DNA of 64,000 nucleotides from positions 1,982,001-2,046,000 of the forward strand of contig JAQFVV010006255.1 of NCBI GenBank assembly GCA_028023455.1. Reading direction: 5' to 3'. The notes below the pieces were generated by a model. The model worked only from the letters and a program-made list of their open reading frames with translations, did not search any database and was not told the DNA's origin. Made by a program: the position numbers and the translations under genes. This DNA is from Epiperipatus broadwayi (Eukaryota; Onychophora; Udeonychophora; Euonychophora; Peripatidae). The number at the start of each line of letters is the position of its first letter. Within the stretch, counting starts at the first letter, position 1. Positions 12,245 to 24,197 of the stretch are shown here, one piece after another.

Positions 12245-12299
12245 TATATACAAAATAAAATAATAAAACAATAAAAACAGCATATATAAACTAAAAAAG

Positions 12300-12470
12300 A
12301 TATAAAATTATTAAAAAAGGCAAACAAAATTAAAATTATACATAAAATTATTAAAAAATGCAAACAAAATTAAAATTATCATAAAATTATTAAAAAACAT
12401 AAACAAAAGTAAAATTATACATAAAATTATTAAAAAAAGTAAACAAAGAAAATTATACATAAAATTAGTA
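12300..12470. repeat. Tandem repeat of about 40 bp, five copies
   Basis: CATAAAATTATTAAAAAA followed by a short variable piece and CAAACAAAATTAAAATTATA recurs from about 12300, 12341, 12380, 12420 and 12458. It begins about 55 bp outside the right end of the pogo-like element. Confidence 0.8.
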
Positions 12471-12539
12471 GGGTAAAAAGCAAATCAAAATAATATATGC
12501 TTAATTCATTGTAGTTAGTCATGATAAAAGCTTAGGACA

Positions 12540-13400
12540 AAACTACTGAGAGCACAGCTCGAGTACCCAGACCTTGGCCACCATCTGAAGTTGTATTTTT
12601 ACCTGTTTACAACTCTATGGGACACATTTATTATGGCTATCTGCACACATCCACCATTTGAACCCTTGTTTTATCGGTTTTGAGGGATCAAATTGTTTCA
12701 TGCTATTATGATCAGTAAATTTGGTAATAGCTTCAACAACTTCTATTTCTCTATGTATTTGATATGCAGCCTTAAAATTTACATTGCAGTAGTCTAAAAT
12801 CTGCCTAAGTTGATATATTCTGTTAAAATCTTTACTTGTAGTATTCAGCATGGTTGTATTATTGTTAAAATGTAAGCAAGATAAAATTGAATAAAATCAA
12901 CTTCGGGTCATAATATTTGCAAAATAGGGTTGTCTAACTCTCAAATCAGAACTCCATATGTCATCTAATTCATCTACTGGACATATGGAGGAAATGCCTA
13001 TTATCATGCCAAAAAATGCAGATAAATCATGAGCTTTTTTGTTCAGTGTATATATTTGTTTCAAGAATTATTTTTAAAAAATTTTTTTTTATCGAATAAT
13101 AATTGAAAAAAGTCTAAAATTGCATATTCACTCATGGTGGAAAATTTGAGCCCAGGAGACTTGATAAAATTTGATGACCTGCTAATGTTAAAGTTAATCG
13201 GCAACACATTCAGTTCTGGTTAAGAAGATGGGTCTGGAGTAGACATATCTGTATCACTTCTATTCAAACACTTTTTTTTGGCACTACATCCGACTCAGAT
13301 AATTCCTCAAATGAGCTGTAAGAAGAAAAAGAAGTCTCAGAATTCCAAGGCTCACTTAGGAAAAAATTGCTATCATCGGATAAGTCTTGTATATTTTTCC
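12540..13400 (-). pseudogene. piggyBac transposase remnant
   Basis: Reading on the minus strand, an acidic N-terminus is visible at about 13400-13290 (SDDSNFFLSEPWNSETSF, then FEELSESD). The start of the core follows at about 13150-13080 (FIKSPGLKF, EYAILDFFQLLF). The best block is an open stretch at 12851-12615: DFNRIYQLRQILDYCN, YQIHREIEVVEAITKF and MKQFDPSKPIKQGFKWWM. This corresponds to the piggyBac pattern of VRPxLDxLN, a D/E-rich catalytic stretch and LKQYxPxKPxKxGFKxW. It continues in another frame (TGKNTTSDGGQGLGTRAVL) to about 12545. Stops and shifts show it is inactive. The TTAA-flanked ends were not found. Confidence 0.75.
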
Positions 13401-15091
13401 ATTTTTAGTTTTTACGGTGAATCAATTTTCATTACATTGAAAAAAAACTGAAAAGATAAGACAAAAAAATTGCAGCTACTTGATTACAAAAAGTATCAAA
13501 TTGTCAATTTTTGTGATACAAAAATGCAACTTAATTTTCCAAAAGATATGTTAAAGATGGATCCGATGATGTGAAATGCACATGTGTAGACCACATAGTT
13601 TTCCCACAATTCTAAACTGAAATCGTATATTATAAATTTGAAAATTCTAGAGCACTTTAAGCATTCATAATAACAAATAAGTTAAAGAAGCAGGAATAAG
13701 GCTAGTAAATATATTTATGTGTTATCTAAGAAGGAAACACATTATTACTTGAATCTTAACTATCAAAGTCTTTAATTTTAGATCACTCCAAAATTAATAT
13801 AGCCCAGTTATAAGGAAGATGAAACAGTAAAAAAATTATATAACTCTTCACTAAATTCAAATATAAATATAACTATATGGTAGGAACATATTAAAACATT
13901 TATTAGTGTTAAAATTTTTAACCTAAATTAAAATTTTAACCTTGTAAGGAAAGGGGAGTTGTAATCGTAACTTACAGTTAACAAACACCTATACTTTCAT
14001 TTACAAAAACACCTATATACTCATTTACAAATATCTCTAACCAAAACATTTATTTAATAAATGAATTACCTATTATTAAACGCATATATATATATATTTT
14101 AACAAAACTAAATAAATAAATAACATTTACTTTGACAAAAATAAAGTTAAAACAATACTTTCCTAAATGTCCAACTTTTTAATAATTGACCAGATTTGAA
14201 ATTGAAAAAGGCAATTTTATAATTTTTTTTATCTTAATGTTTATATTTCAATGAGCAATTAAATCAGTGTGAAAATTAAAACAAAACATGCAATATTAAC
14301 ACTTCATTTTTAACAATAAGGAGGATTAAAAGAAAATGAAGTTCTCAACAACTATTTTCTTTTAATGGATATTTATGTTCCATATTAGAATCAAATTTCT
14401 ATCAAATCAGATAAGATTTAACTTAATGGGTAAAACAAATAGAAATATTGATTCATTTATATACTGAAAATAAACCTAAGGATCTGAATAGATTATAGGA
14501 AATTTTTTTTTTTGAAATATGAAAGAAGATATTAATATAAAAAAAGAACAACTATTTAAATTTCCAGTAATAATTTCTTTATTTTCTTATATTATTTTCT
14601 ACACACAAAAATATCTTAAAAATAATTATATATATTTAAAAGTATTTTACAATGTGCTGGGAGTAGAAGCAAATTATATTGTAGATGTTTGAAAACCAAT
14701 TCTCATGCCAACTAAAATATTAAATGTGTAGAACATCTATGTGGATAAATGGTGATTAAGAACATCGATCTTTGAAAGATGTATTGTACTTCAGTACAAT
14801 AAAACAATTAGATAATGCTGATAATCCATCAATTTGGAATAAATATATATTTACTAAACCAATGGATAAATACACTACACTAGGAGATCTCCACCAGGAT
14901 TATAAAAATTTTGACATAATGCACCATTCTTACTTAGCTCAGGAAATTAATTTTTATTTTTTTATTTATATATTTTATTTTATTGTTCTTTATCATTTTA
15001 ATATGTTTATCTTATTGATTTTTCATTTTTAAATTTGGTATCTTATTTTTCCAGAAATGGTAGCATCCATTTTAATTTTATAAGGGAAAAT
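13401..15091. other. AT-rich, mostly featureless
   Basis: Apart from the short open frame at 14772-15032, I see only AT-rich sequence, a (TA)n run near 14084-14096 and homopolymers. Confidence 0.35.
14772..15032 (+). pseudogene. Unrecognised coding-like fragment
   Basis: The first 58 or so residues have a normal, non-repetitive composition unlike the surrounding AT-driven frames (FSTIKQLDNADNPSIWNK, then KPMDKYTTLGDLHQDYKNFD). The last 25 residues become a low-complexity run of F, I, L and Y. That pattern suggests a real coding remnant running out into noncoding DNA near 14945. I do not recognise the family. There is no clear splice donor at the point where composition changes. It may be a transposon-derived fragment or a captured exon. 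Confidence 0.3.
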
Positions 15092-15567
15092 GGTTGTTTT
15101 ATAATAGCACGTTGAAACCGTCTGAGGGCATGGTTGGTTTGTAAACAAAAATAAATATAATGTTGCTGGGGCCGGGTTTTTTTTTTTTGTTTATGACATT
15201 AAAAGTAAAAAAAAGTCAATCAAATAAATCTTTAAAAAAAAATACGTAAAAAAATCAAAATGAATTTAAAAAGTAATTAGTTTTTATTCTTTTTATTACT
15301 TATTTTCGGTTTGGTATTCTATCAAATTATTTTTATTTTTTTAAAATTACAAATAAATATTTTCATTTAATGGTGAAATCAATATATTTCTAACAACTTT
15401 TTTTAGGGGGGAGGGGCTTTGAATTGTTAACAAGTTAATTAACGAAGGTTGAATAACTTTTTTTACATTCCAAAAACAACAAAACCATTTTATCTACATT
15501 AAACGGTCAAATATATAACAATTAAACCAAACAAACTTATTTGGCTATTCAGGAACAACTCAAAGCT

Positions 15568-16544
15568 CTAATAATAGGGCCTAGAAACGATGTCTTCCTC
15601 CTTGTGCACACGCCGCCACCTAAACTCAACCAGGTAGGTATCCAGCGAGGTTCTGGCTGTGCCACGCTGTTTCTTGTTGCGCCATTTCAACAGACCCCAC
15701 AGGCGCTCGATGTTCTTTGTGTGCGCATGCCTATGCTGGGGTCCACAAAGTTGTAACTGGTTTACTGTCAGGTGTTTAAAACCTGCAGCTTCAAGCTCTT
15801 TGGTTTGATAACCCTTCCAGCAGTCACTGAAAATGGTTGATTCAGGTTTGACGTTTTCCCGAATCGACTGAAGAAGGGTGGCTGCAGATCGACAGGAAAC
15901 AGCCACAATGAAGCAATCGCTGGTCTCATGGCACACTCTGCCTAAGATCCACTGCTGTGGAAGAACCATGCCCTATTGGTGGTTTTTTCGCTGGCTAAAC
16001 AAGTTCTCATCAACAATTTAGCCTGGATCGCCGATTTGACGGCATGGCCGAGACATTAAGCTTTCGTGACAGAACTCATGGAGTCTGTGAGTCCAGTGCA
16101 CAAGGGAGCCTGGAGACAGGTTCAAGTTGGAGACGGCCCTTGACACTGTCAGCTCCTCATGGCTCCAATAGTACAGATGTACTGTCATCACGATCCCTCC
16201 AGCCATGTCCCTTGGCGAATCGAACACCGACGTCCGCACGAACTGACCTTGCATTTGAAGTGGTAGCTTCCACAATGGTATAATGTCATCTCTTCTCCAC
16301 ATGCACACTTCTTCACAAATACCACTACTCCATACTTTTGTTGTAGGAAGGCGATGGTGTCAGTTTGGGAGCAAGGCAAATCCCAAACTTTGATCTTCAG
16401 AAACTTTAGTTCAGACATTTGACAAAGCTCGCAGTTGTTCTCGCAAAAACGTGACTTGGAGCATGATCTGATGGAAATTGTGCTCACACCTGCACTTGCC
16501 GAATTTTTTGAGCAGGAAATGTGGGTTACGGAAGCATGAGACAA
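15568..16544 (-). pseudogene. Merlin (ISXO2-like) transposase, disrupted
   Basis: Encodes a DDE transposase of the IS1595/ISXO2-Merlin family, read on the minus strand. The N-terminal part (16544-16188) ends with a zinc-ribbon-like CACGEEMTLYHCGSYHFKC and C-rich segment, then RQGTWLEGS. A frameshift moves the reading to the frame ending at 16018 (LYYWSHEELTVSRAVSNL, then GSLVHWTHRLHEFC). A stop follows IGDPG. VDENLFSQRKNHQ holds the first catalytic aspartate, followed by another stop. The last piece (15969-15568) is open: FIVAVSCRSAATLL, TIFSDCWKGY with the second aspartate, HLTVNQ, and HTKNIERLWGLLKWRNK with the glutamate. The triad is therefore visible, but at least one shift and two stops break the gene. 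Confidence 0.85.
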
Positions 16545-16761
16545 TGCTCATAATTGTTAGTAGACTTTCATAAAACATGGGAGATAGAGGGGGAGAAGGT
16601 CTTAATGAATATTAAAATAGTTTTGACATTCGGAATTCTAGCCACCATCAGACAATACTGTATCCAAGAAGTGAAATTTGATCGTACATCAAAAATGCGT
16701 AACACAAATCTTAGCTGTATGCTGACACGATAGCTTCTGCTGCCAGATTAATAAACGTCAT

Positions 16762-16906
16762 GTTTCTGTGCACTAGCATAGAAATAGACTACAGCCACCA
16801 CCATATACAAACAGGCTATTTCTACGCTTACGCATTAGAAATAGAATGTTTCTATAGCAGCGGCGGCTGCCTAAATGGCATATTTCTGTGCGATAGCATA
16901 GAAATA
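16762..16906. repeat. Three short palindromic hairpins
   Basis: Three self-complementary blocks share TTTCTNNGC...GCATAGAAA: 16762-16787, 16816-16844 and 16880-16906. They sit just inside the right inverted end of the Merlin element and have no equivalent at its left end. They may be subterminal transposase-binding repeats or an inserted satellite. Confidence 0.6.
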
Positions 16907-16946
16907 ATGCCCTCAGGTGGTTTCAACATGCTATTACAAACAAATA

Positions 16947-18039
16947 GGAAAATTATTAAGCTAAATATATATATTAATAACATTGAATAAAATTAAATCT
17001 TATTCCCCATCCATAAGTTTGACAGAACTCATCTAAATGAGATGAGGTAAAATTTTGACTATTTTTAACAGATATTAACCAAACAGAGTTTTTATTGTTA
17101 CTAATTAATATAGTAAATCTAATGATATATTTTTTTATTACAAATACTTACGAAAGAGGTCTTACATTTGAAATGAGTGACTCATAATAATAATTATGAA
17201 TCAAAGATGAAATGACTATAAATGTATTAATAAGTCATCTAAGTCAGTGATCTTTTGAATTCATTTACTGTTATTTATTATATGTAGATTAATTTGAAAT
17301 ATATTTTTTCTTTAGAAAAGATTGTCAAGGTATGACATTTTATCATAGGATATGGAATGGGAATATTAATTATTAATCTTTTAAAATGATAAAAAGTCAT
17401 CCTTGTCTTTCATTATTATTTTATTTATCTTGTTATATTACATTTTCGTTGTTTATTAAATATTATTGAGTTATTAATCTGATCTCTACTTAATCATTAT
17501 CCTATTACATTCATATTAATAAACAGACTAATCATTAATAGCTACACAGCATTTATTTATATATATGTATTAATATTATAAACATTTTAAAAGTACATTT
17601 TATTGGTCATTGTTTATATAGAGGCATAATAATAAATGAGTTAATTAAATTTATTCCTGAAGAGAGCCAATTGCAAATTCTTTATGAGTTCGAATATCGT
17701 GGATAATGGAGACTGAAAGAGGGATGAGAAGTGGACGAACTAGTCTAAATTATGTCTAAATTTATCTAATAATTATTGAGCTAGCATAGTGAAGATGGAT
17801 GTAATCATGGACTTAGAATTTTGTCGCTTTATCTCCAGCATCCTACCCGAAGATCCTAAGTCCGACTGTAGTAAGATGCACACCCTCTTGTCTCTGTGTA
17901 AACGGCTTGTGTAAGCATAAAGAATGGGGCTCATGTGATGTTTAGTGGTTTAACAAGGAGACTATTTAGAATAGTCAATAATAAAAATCAAACATAAATA
18001 TTGTTTTGTATTTTATTTCATATTAGTCATCTTTTTACT
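16947..18039. other. Intronic-looking DNA with a terminal-repeat scrap
   Basis: Mostly featureless. At about 17890-17962 the string GGCTTGTGTAAGCATAAAGA...GTGATGTTTAGTGGTTTAACA matches one end of the foldback family (compare 26975-27000 and the complement of 37785-37835). It is probably another scrap of that Penelope-type terminal repeat. 17700-17890 is a little richer in GC but not recognised. Confidence 0.4.
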
Positions 18040-19020
18040 GGGTACATTAACAAAAAAAAGTAGTAATTCATCATATTTTCAACTGAGACACAGTAGTGAA
18101 TAAAGAAAAGAAAGGAAATGAAAAAATTAAAAAATGGCCCATTAAGTATAATTGATTATGTCATATTCTGTATATGATATGGAAAAAGAGATAAATAACG
18201 ACAAATGTAAATGACAAAATAACTACGAAGGATACAAAAATGTTTTGATATTGGAAAGTTATTTCAGTAGCAAAACAAATAAAAGATAGCACTATTACTA
18301 AAAAATAAGATGACATAATGAAATGTGGGGAATAATTCTGAAAAACAAAAAAAAATTTGAAATGCAAAGTATTTTAAACGAAATGGACTTGCAATTAAAT
18401 CTATAAAGAATGGTAAAGTTCCTTGAGTTGATGGAATGTCATGTATGGTTTAGTGCAGTAGTAATTCTTGGATCTTAACATGCATGGATCATGTTTAACT
18501 GTATCATTTCCACTGTTCAAATTTTTTATGAACTCCTGAACAGCCATTCAATTATTATTATTAATTGATCGAATCATTTTAAGTATTTTAAAAGAAGTAG
18601 GTGAAGGAATAGATACATTTTTTATTAAAGTTATATACCAAAATGCTAAACCCACTGATGATATTGAAAAAAGAAGCTATCAGTCTTTTCATTTGTTATA
18701 AATCTTTATTAAGATCATTACAAATCATCTAACTAGAACATTAGACTCAAAGCAAACAAAAGAACAAGCTAGGTGTGAAAATGATTATCATATAGTAGAT
18801 CACATTCAAGTTTTAATAGAATTTGTAGATATAACCAAAAAATCCTTTCCATAAATTAAACACCATTTTTACTCTGTTTCTGCTATGATTAACGCTTTAA
18901 AACATTAAGAAGTAGATTTAAGCTATTATGAATTTTTTTAAGAATATTTATCAAAATGCTATAGCAATGGTTAGACTTGTATGGTGATACTAACAAGATT
19001 AATATTAATAAAAATGTATT
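18040..19020 (+). pseudogene. RTE-type LINE remnant: linker to reverse transcriptase
   Basis: Homologous in part to 6060-7060: both contain a TTTTCAA(C/T)TGAGA...AAAGAAAAG...GGAAATGAAAA stretch. It extends into the reverse transcriptase. SIKNGKVP and VDGMS near 18405-18440 correspond to the family's LKNGKAPGxDGI. LTRTLDSKQTKEQARCEN and DYHIVDHIQVLIEFV (about 18728-18825) correspond to the LxxxQPxEQAGFRxxYST.DHI block. VDLSYYEFF (18911-) and LYGDTNKINI (about 18978) follow in order. Repeated stops and frameshifts make it inactive. Confidence 0.75.
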
Positions 19021-19358
19021 TATAACAAATTAATTTATCTTTCCAAAATTTTTGTAATAGTTTTGAAATATTTTGTAGGTTCAAATGAGAAGCTGAGAGA
19101 TTAAAACTTGTGTGTACATTCTTTTTTTAAAGATCTATACTCTGTAAATTTAAAAATTTTCTGATGTTCATTTTGTTAATATGATGAAAAATTCAATATA
19201 CTTTATAAGAATTGCAAGAATTTTTCTATTTTTATAAAGAATTACAAGAATGTTTATATCATATAGTCAAATGTAGTTTGAAAATATATTTGAGTAATAA
19301 TAACATTAATGCCTATCTGATCAATATTTTTTTCTTGTGTTGGCATTAAGTTGCAGTA

Positions 19359-20324
19359 CACCTGGGTCTCATTTTACGCAATAGATAGGTTCCTCAGAAA
19401 ACACGCGCAAACAAAATCGCGCAAAAATAGACATAACTTACCTTGAAAAAGGGGGATACAGACTGTGATTTTTCAAAAATCGCATAAAAGCAAAGCACCA
19501 ACGTAAAATTACTTTAAAATTCGTGCAAAAAAAAAATAAGGAAATAAAATATGACTAATAAAAAATTTCAAATTTGAAAAAAATTGATACAAGACAAACT
19601 TTTTTTAACTATAATATTTAATTTTATTCAAAACAATATATTTTTATGCATAATTTACAGTAATTTAGATTTTTTTATACACGTTTTAATCACTATCGCT
19701 ATTTGCCGATTACCAGGTTCGTTTGAAAACTGGTAAAAAATCAGATTCTTCACAAGAGGAAACACAACTAGCACCAACGTCACTCTCATGTTGTGTTAAT
19801 GGTTTTCTGGTGACAACATAATTAGTAATTAATCTAACAACTAAAAATTAAATTCTTATTTTTGTCTTTAATTTTTTAATTTTCAATTTTAATTGTGGCC
19901 ACTGCTATTACTCACCTTTTAAAAATAAACTTGCGGACACTAAATGATTAATAATTGATTATGTTCTTTTTTAAAAAGCAAAAACAGAATGTGATTTAAA
20001 ATGCAAAATTAACACGTACAATGTTTGAACAAATTTACATTATAATCTTGTAAAATTTAATGTGTGTATACATAAAATGTGGAAATCATGATTTTAATTT
20101 CATTATTGCATAAAATCTTACTATTATAAAGCACTGAAAATATTGAAATTACTAAGATGAAAGTCGAATTCCAATAATGTGCCATTACTTTCATTATGAC
20201 GTAAGTGCGCGAAATTTATTATTTAAAGTAATAGCGCATTATCAGAGTTCGACTTCCGGAGAAACGTGAATTGCGTAACTTCAAAATCGCGTTAAATAAA
20301 TCCACGTAAAAAGAGACCCAGGTG
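19359..20324 (-). mobile_element. pogo/Tigger-like DNA transposon, copy 2 (966 bp)
   Basis: Inverted orientation relative to the copies at 10846 and 38949. The left end is CACCTGGGTCTCATTTTACG and the right end its complement, with TA on both sides (19357-19358, 20325-20326). The internal hairpin is at 20160-20256. It is shorter than the other two copies through internal deletions and has no transposase frame. Confidence 0.8.
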
Positions 20325-20326
20325 TA

Positions 20327-21605
20327 CTTTTAATAGAAAAATATTACACCAGGAGCATTTTATAATATAGCTTAAGTTTTTCTTGCAATTGTGTGCTGAT
20401 TTATTATTAAGAGAATATTGAAAATTTTCAGTCTTAATATGCCCAGGAAACTGTCATTGATCTAGCAATACATTTTATTTTAATCTGTTTTGAAAATTAT
20501 TTTTTTTTCTTTTAGAATATTTTTATTATTAGCAGACACTAAAATCAGTTTCTTAATCATTTCCTCAATTCTAAAAATATACCCTGATATAACTATACTC
20601 TTTAATTCTCAACAATTATACTTTGTCACTATAAAATATATAACCAAAGAATTCTGATTTTTGTTTTGCTATTCATATAATTATGTGATTGAACAAATTT
20701 ACTGGTCTGACTGAAAAAAACTAGATCATCTACAATTTTAAAGGATAGCACAAATATTTGTCTAAGATTTTTTATCAATATATATATATAGAAACTATTT
20801 TTTAGAATAATGGAAAGAATAATTTAACAGTAAGGAATATATAATAAGAGTGATACTTTCTCTAAATATTTTTAATTTTGTTATCAGAAATTAATATTAA
20901 GAAAGTTGAGTAAACTTTTTTATGCTATCATGATTGAAGTTTTTAAAAATATATACATATATCTTTATTCTTAATGTGACATACATACATTTTGTAGCAA
21001 TTATCAAGAAACAAATTTATTTTAATTTCTGCACAAATTTTATTAACCTGAGGCATATTTTATGAGAACTTGACTATTAATGTAACAGCATTTGAAAGTC
21101 TATTTTGTGTTAAATATGACAAGTCCAACGTCAATGTAGTATTATTCTTTATTTATAAAATTTAGATGAATGACACATTTTCACTAGATAATTATCACAT
21201 GAACTTAAAATATTTGTCAACTTACCAAATACTAATATTGTAGTTAAAAGCTATTTTCTATATATAATATATGTTTAAAAATGTATTAACAAGCATAAGT
21301 TGAAAGATCAGCTCTGATACATTAAATTGTTAAGTTTGCATTATCTGTAATTTTACATTGTTTCATGCAATGGATGAATGATGAGTTCAATAGATAAAGA
21401 TTCCTGCATTTAAGCTATCAGACTCAAATGTTAGATGGTATTTGATAATACATTTGAAAAGATAGAAAAAGAAGAAGTTTATATTGTTATATGGATTTTT
21501 TATAAGTTTATACATTTATATGGTTTTATTATTATTATTATTATATTTTTTATTATTTATTTTATTTCGTATTTTTTATGGAATTGTATATGAAAGTTTT
21601 TAAAC
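20327..21605. other. AT-rich leader region of the Penelope element
   Basis: No coding or repeat match recognised. The last 120 bases before the Penelope start codon are T-rich with an ATT microsatellite (about 21529-21545). Where the element itself begins cannot be told from the sequence. Confidence 0.35.
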
Positions 21606-24197
21606 ATGTATTTTTTGAAATTTGAATATATGAATATGAGAAGTTTTATTGGTTATTTGAGAAATAATATTAATGATTTATATGTTTTTAGAGATTGTAT
21701 CAAGTTAATTAATAAATGGATGAAATATAAACTAAAGGTCATAAAATTAAACCTAGATATAAAATTTTTAAAAAATTGTATTTTTTATAATGTAGTTCCA
21801 AAGTTTTTATGTTTGAGTAAAATTAAAAAGTTGTTTAAACAAAGTGATGTTCATTTTATTGAAATATTTATTTTAAAAAGGTTTATAAACGGGCTATATA
21901 GGAAAAGAGATTATATTTTAAATAATGTTAAATTTATATATAATTCAATGTGTAAATTGATTACATTTGAAGAAGAAAATTTTATAAAAAAGATTTTTTT
22001 ATTAAAGGTAGAAAGGCTAAAGAATGAAGTAAATAATAGACATAATAAAAAAATAAATAATTTAATATTTTATAATAAAAATTTTAAAAATGTTTATAAA
22101 CTTAATAAGAATATTGTTTGTGATGATAAATTTGGTAGTGTTTATAATGATTTTTTAGATAATAATTCCTCAGTTATTAATTTAACAAATAAAGTTTTTA
22201 GTAAAATTGAACTAAATATATTAAGCAAAGGGTTAAAATATGTACCTTTTGGAAAATGTAGTATTAATAAACAAATTATTGAAATTAAATCAAAAATGAT
22301 AATGATTAATAATTATATTGATAAAGATATTTTTGGTAAAATAGATAATAAAGAATTATTAAAAAGCGATTTGGTGTATGGATTTAAAAAATTGGAATGG
22401 GATATTCAAAATAATATAAACAAGGATATGTATAATAGGTATGAATGGAAAACCATTGATAATTTAAAAAATAAATATAATGATATCGTTTTTTTGAAAG
22501 GAGATAAATTTTCAAATGTGGTAATTATGTATATAGAGGATTATAATAAAAAAATGATAAATATGTTAAAAGAAGATTGCTATATTGAAGTTAAAAAAGA
22601 TATGAGTAATTTTTTAAAGAAAAAGATAAATAAATTTATTACAATTATGGAAAATAAAGAAATAATTAAAAAAAGCGAAATGTTTAGGTTAAAAAAAAGA
22701 ATGGACGTTATGTGTGCTGAAATTCAAGGTTTGCCTAAGGTGCATAAACCTAATATACCTATGAGACCAATAGTGGATTGTTTTAACACTTATTACGTTA
22801 ATATTTCAAAATGGGTTTATATTAATTTATTTAAGAAATATACTAATTGTTTTGCTGGGAACAAAGTTTATAATTCTGTTGTGTTTATTGAAAAAATTAA
22901 GAAGTTTTTATTTAGTTTGAAAGAATTTAAAAATATTTACTTTGTTAAACTAGACATAATTAATATGTACACAAATATAAATTGTGAAAAAGCAATTGAT
23001 TATTTTTTGGAAATGTATATTGAAGATAAAAATAAAAATATTAAAATGGATATTTCTTTGTTGCACGACATTCTTATGTTATGTTGTAAGGATTTATTTT
23101 TTAAATTCGGTGACAAATATTATAAACAGATAAAAGGGTTAAATATGGGGAATTGTTTAAGTGGATTTTTAGCAGATATTTATATGTGCAATTTTGAAAA
23201 AAGTTTTTTTAGTGTTTGTCATAAACCTATGTTTTATGTACGTTATGTAGATGATTATTTCATGATATTTAATGGTAATTTGAATAAATTATTTAAGTTT
23301 TGGAATTTTATTAATAATAGAATAGAAAATATAAAGTTTACTTTGGAAAAAGAAAATAATAGTATTGAATATATGGATGTAAAGATTTATAAATTTTATA
23401 AAAATAATAGAATTAGAATAGAGACTGAGGTTTATAGAAAAAAAATGTATACTGGGATTTTAACCAACTGGAATTCCGATATTGATTTTAAATGCAAAGT
23501 TAATATCATAAACAATAGAATAATGAGAGCATTTAAATTATGTTCAAATGAATATAGTTTAGATAAAGAATTAAATTGTATAAAAAAGGAATGTATAATA
23601 AATGAATATCCATATAGAATTGTAAATTATTTGTTTTCTGCAAAAAATTTGAATAAAATTAGAAATAGTATTTGTATGAATGTTTATAAAAATAAAAATG
23701 TAAATAATGAAACAATTAAAGAACATGATGATAATAAAGACGAAAATAAAATTTTTTTTATAGATAATAATATTTATATTGGTTTTAAGTTATCTAAATT
23801 TGTATTTTTAAAATTAAATGAATTATTAAATAAAATTAATAAAAAATACTGTATAAATATGAAACCTGTATACAAAAAGAAGAGAACTTTAAGATCTTTG
23901 ATTAATCATAAAGAATTTAATATGCTTGAAGCTATGAATTCAGTGTATTTAATTAAATGTTTGAATTGTAAAAACAATGTATTCTATATTGGAACAAGCA
24001 AGAATAAATTAAAGACCAGACTATATCAGCATATGATTGATAAGAAATCTGCTATCTTTTGTCATAAATTGGAAACAGGACATAAAGACTATGAAATTCG
24101 ACCTTTGGAATGTATTGGTAATTACTTTGAAAGATTTAACAAAGAGAGTATTTATATAGAACATTTAAATCCTAGTTTAAATAAAATGTTAAAGTAG
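21606..24197 (+). CDS. Penelope-like reverse transcriptase/GIY-YIG endonuclease
   Basis: Uninterrupted 863-residue frame for a Penelope-like retroelement protein, which copies element RNA onto nicked chromosomal DNA. The N-terminal region carries family landmarks, ILSKGLKYVPFGK near residue 205 and FLKGDKFSNVVIM near 295. Reverse transcriptase blocks follow: GLPKVHKPNIPMRPIV (about 375), VKLDIINMYTNI with the first catalytic aspartate (about 447), GLNMGNCLSGFLADIYM (about 510) and YVRYVDDYFMIF with the catalytic DD pair (about 548). The C-terminal GIY-YIG nuclease shows VYLIKC (about 779), FYIGTS (about 792), TRLYQHM and the late glutamate block ESIYIEHLNPSLNK. The ATG at 21606 is the first in frame. 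Codons are extremely A/T-biased (K, N, I, F). All catalytic motifs are intact, unlike every other element here, so it may be young or recently active. Confidence 0.92.
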   Translation: MYFLKFEYMNMRSFIGYLRNNINDLYVFRDCIKLINKWMKYKLKVIKLNLDIKFLKNCIFYNVVPKFLCLSKIKKLFKQSDVHFIEIFILKRFINGLYRKRDYILNNVKFIYNSMCKLITFEEENFIKKIFLLKVERLKNEVNNRHNKKINNLIFYNKNFKNVYKLNKNIVCDDKFGSVYNDFLDNNSSVINLTNKVFSKIELNILSKGLKYVPFGKCSINKQIIEIKSKMIMINNYIDKDIFGKIDNKELLKSDLVYGFKKLEWDIQNNINKDMYNRYEWKTIDNLKNKYNDIVFLKGDKFSNVVIMYIEDYNKKMINMLKEDCYIEVKKDMSNFLKKKINKFITIMENKEIIKKSEMFRLKKRMDVMCAEIQGLPKVHKPNIPMRPIVDCFNTYYVNISKWVYINLFKKYTNCFAGNKVYNSVVFIEKIKKFLFSLKEFKNIYFVKLDIINMYTNINCEKAIDYFLEMYIEDKNKNIKMDISLLHDILMLCCKDLFFKFGDKYYKQIKGLNMGNCLSGFLADIYMCNFEKSFFSVCHKPMFYVRYVDDYFMIFNGNLNKLFKFWNFINNRIENIKFTLEKENNSIEYMDVKIYKFYKNNRIRIETEVYRKKMYTGILTNWNSDIDFKCKVNIINNRIMRAFKLCSNEYSLDKELNCIKKECIINEYPYRIVNYLFSAKNLNKIRNSICMNVYKNKNVNNETIKEHDDNKDENKIFFIDNNIYIGFKLSKFVFLKLNELLNKINKKYCINMKPVYKKKRTLRSLINHKEFNMLEAMNSVYLIKCLNCKNNVFYIGTSKNKLKTRLYQHMIDKKSAIFCHKLETGHKDYEIRPLECIGNYFERFNKESIYIEHLNPSLNKMLK

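Larger units (their letters stand above)
15092..16946 (-). mobile_element. Merlin-type DNA transposon with inverted ends
   Basis: An ISXO2-like transposase remnant lies between inverted ends. TAATAGCACGTTGAAACC...CTGAGGGCATGG at 15102-15133 pairs with AATGCCCTCAGG...GGTTTCAACATGCTATTA at 16906-16936. The similarity continues outward as TTGTTT. GGAAAAT appears just outside both ends (15085-15091 and 16947-16953) and may be part of the 8-9 bp target duplication typical of Merlin, though my boundary is uncertain by a few bases. The region is more GC-rich than its surroundings. Confidence 0.7.

Noticed and set aside
12157-12363. Minus-strand hydrophobic frame at the right end of pogo-like copy 1
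   Set aside because: It crosses the transposon end into the 40-bp tandem repeat and reflects AT content.
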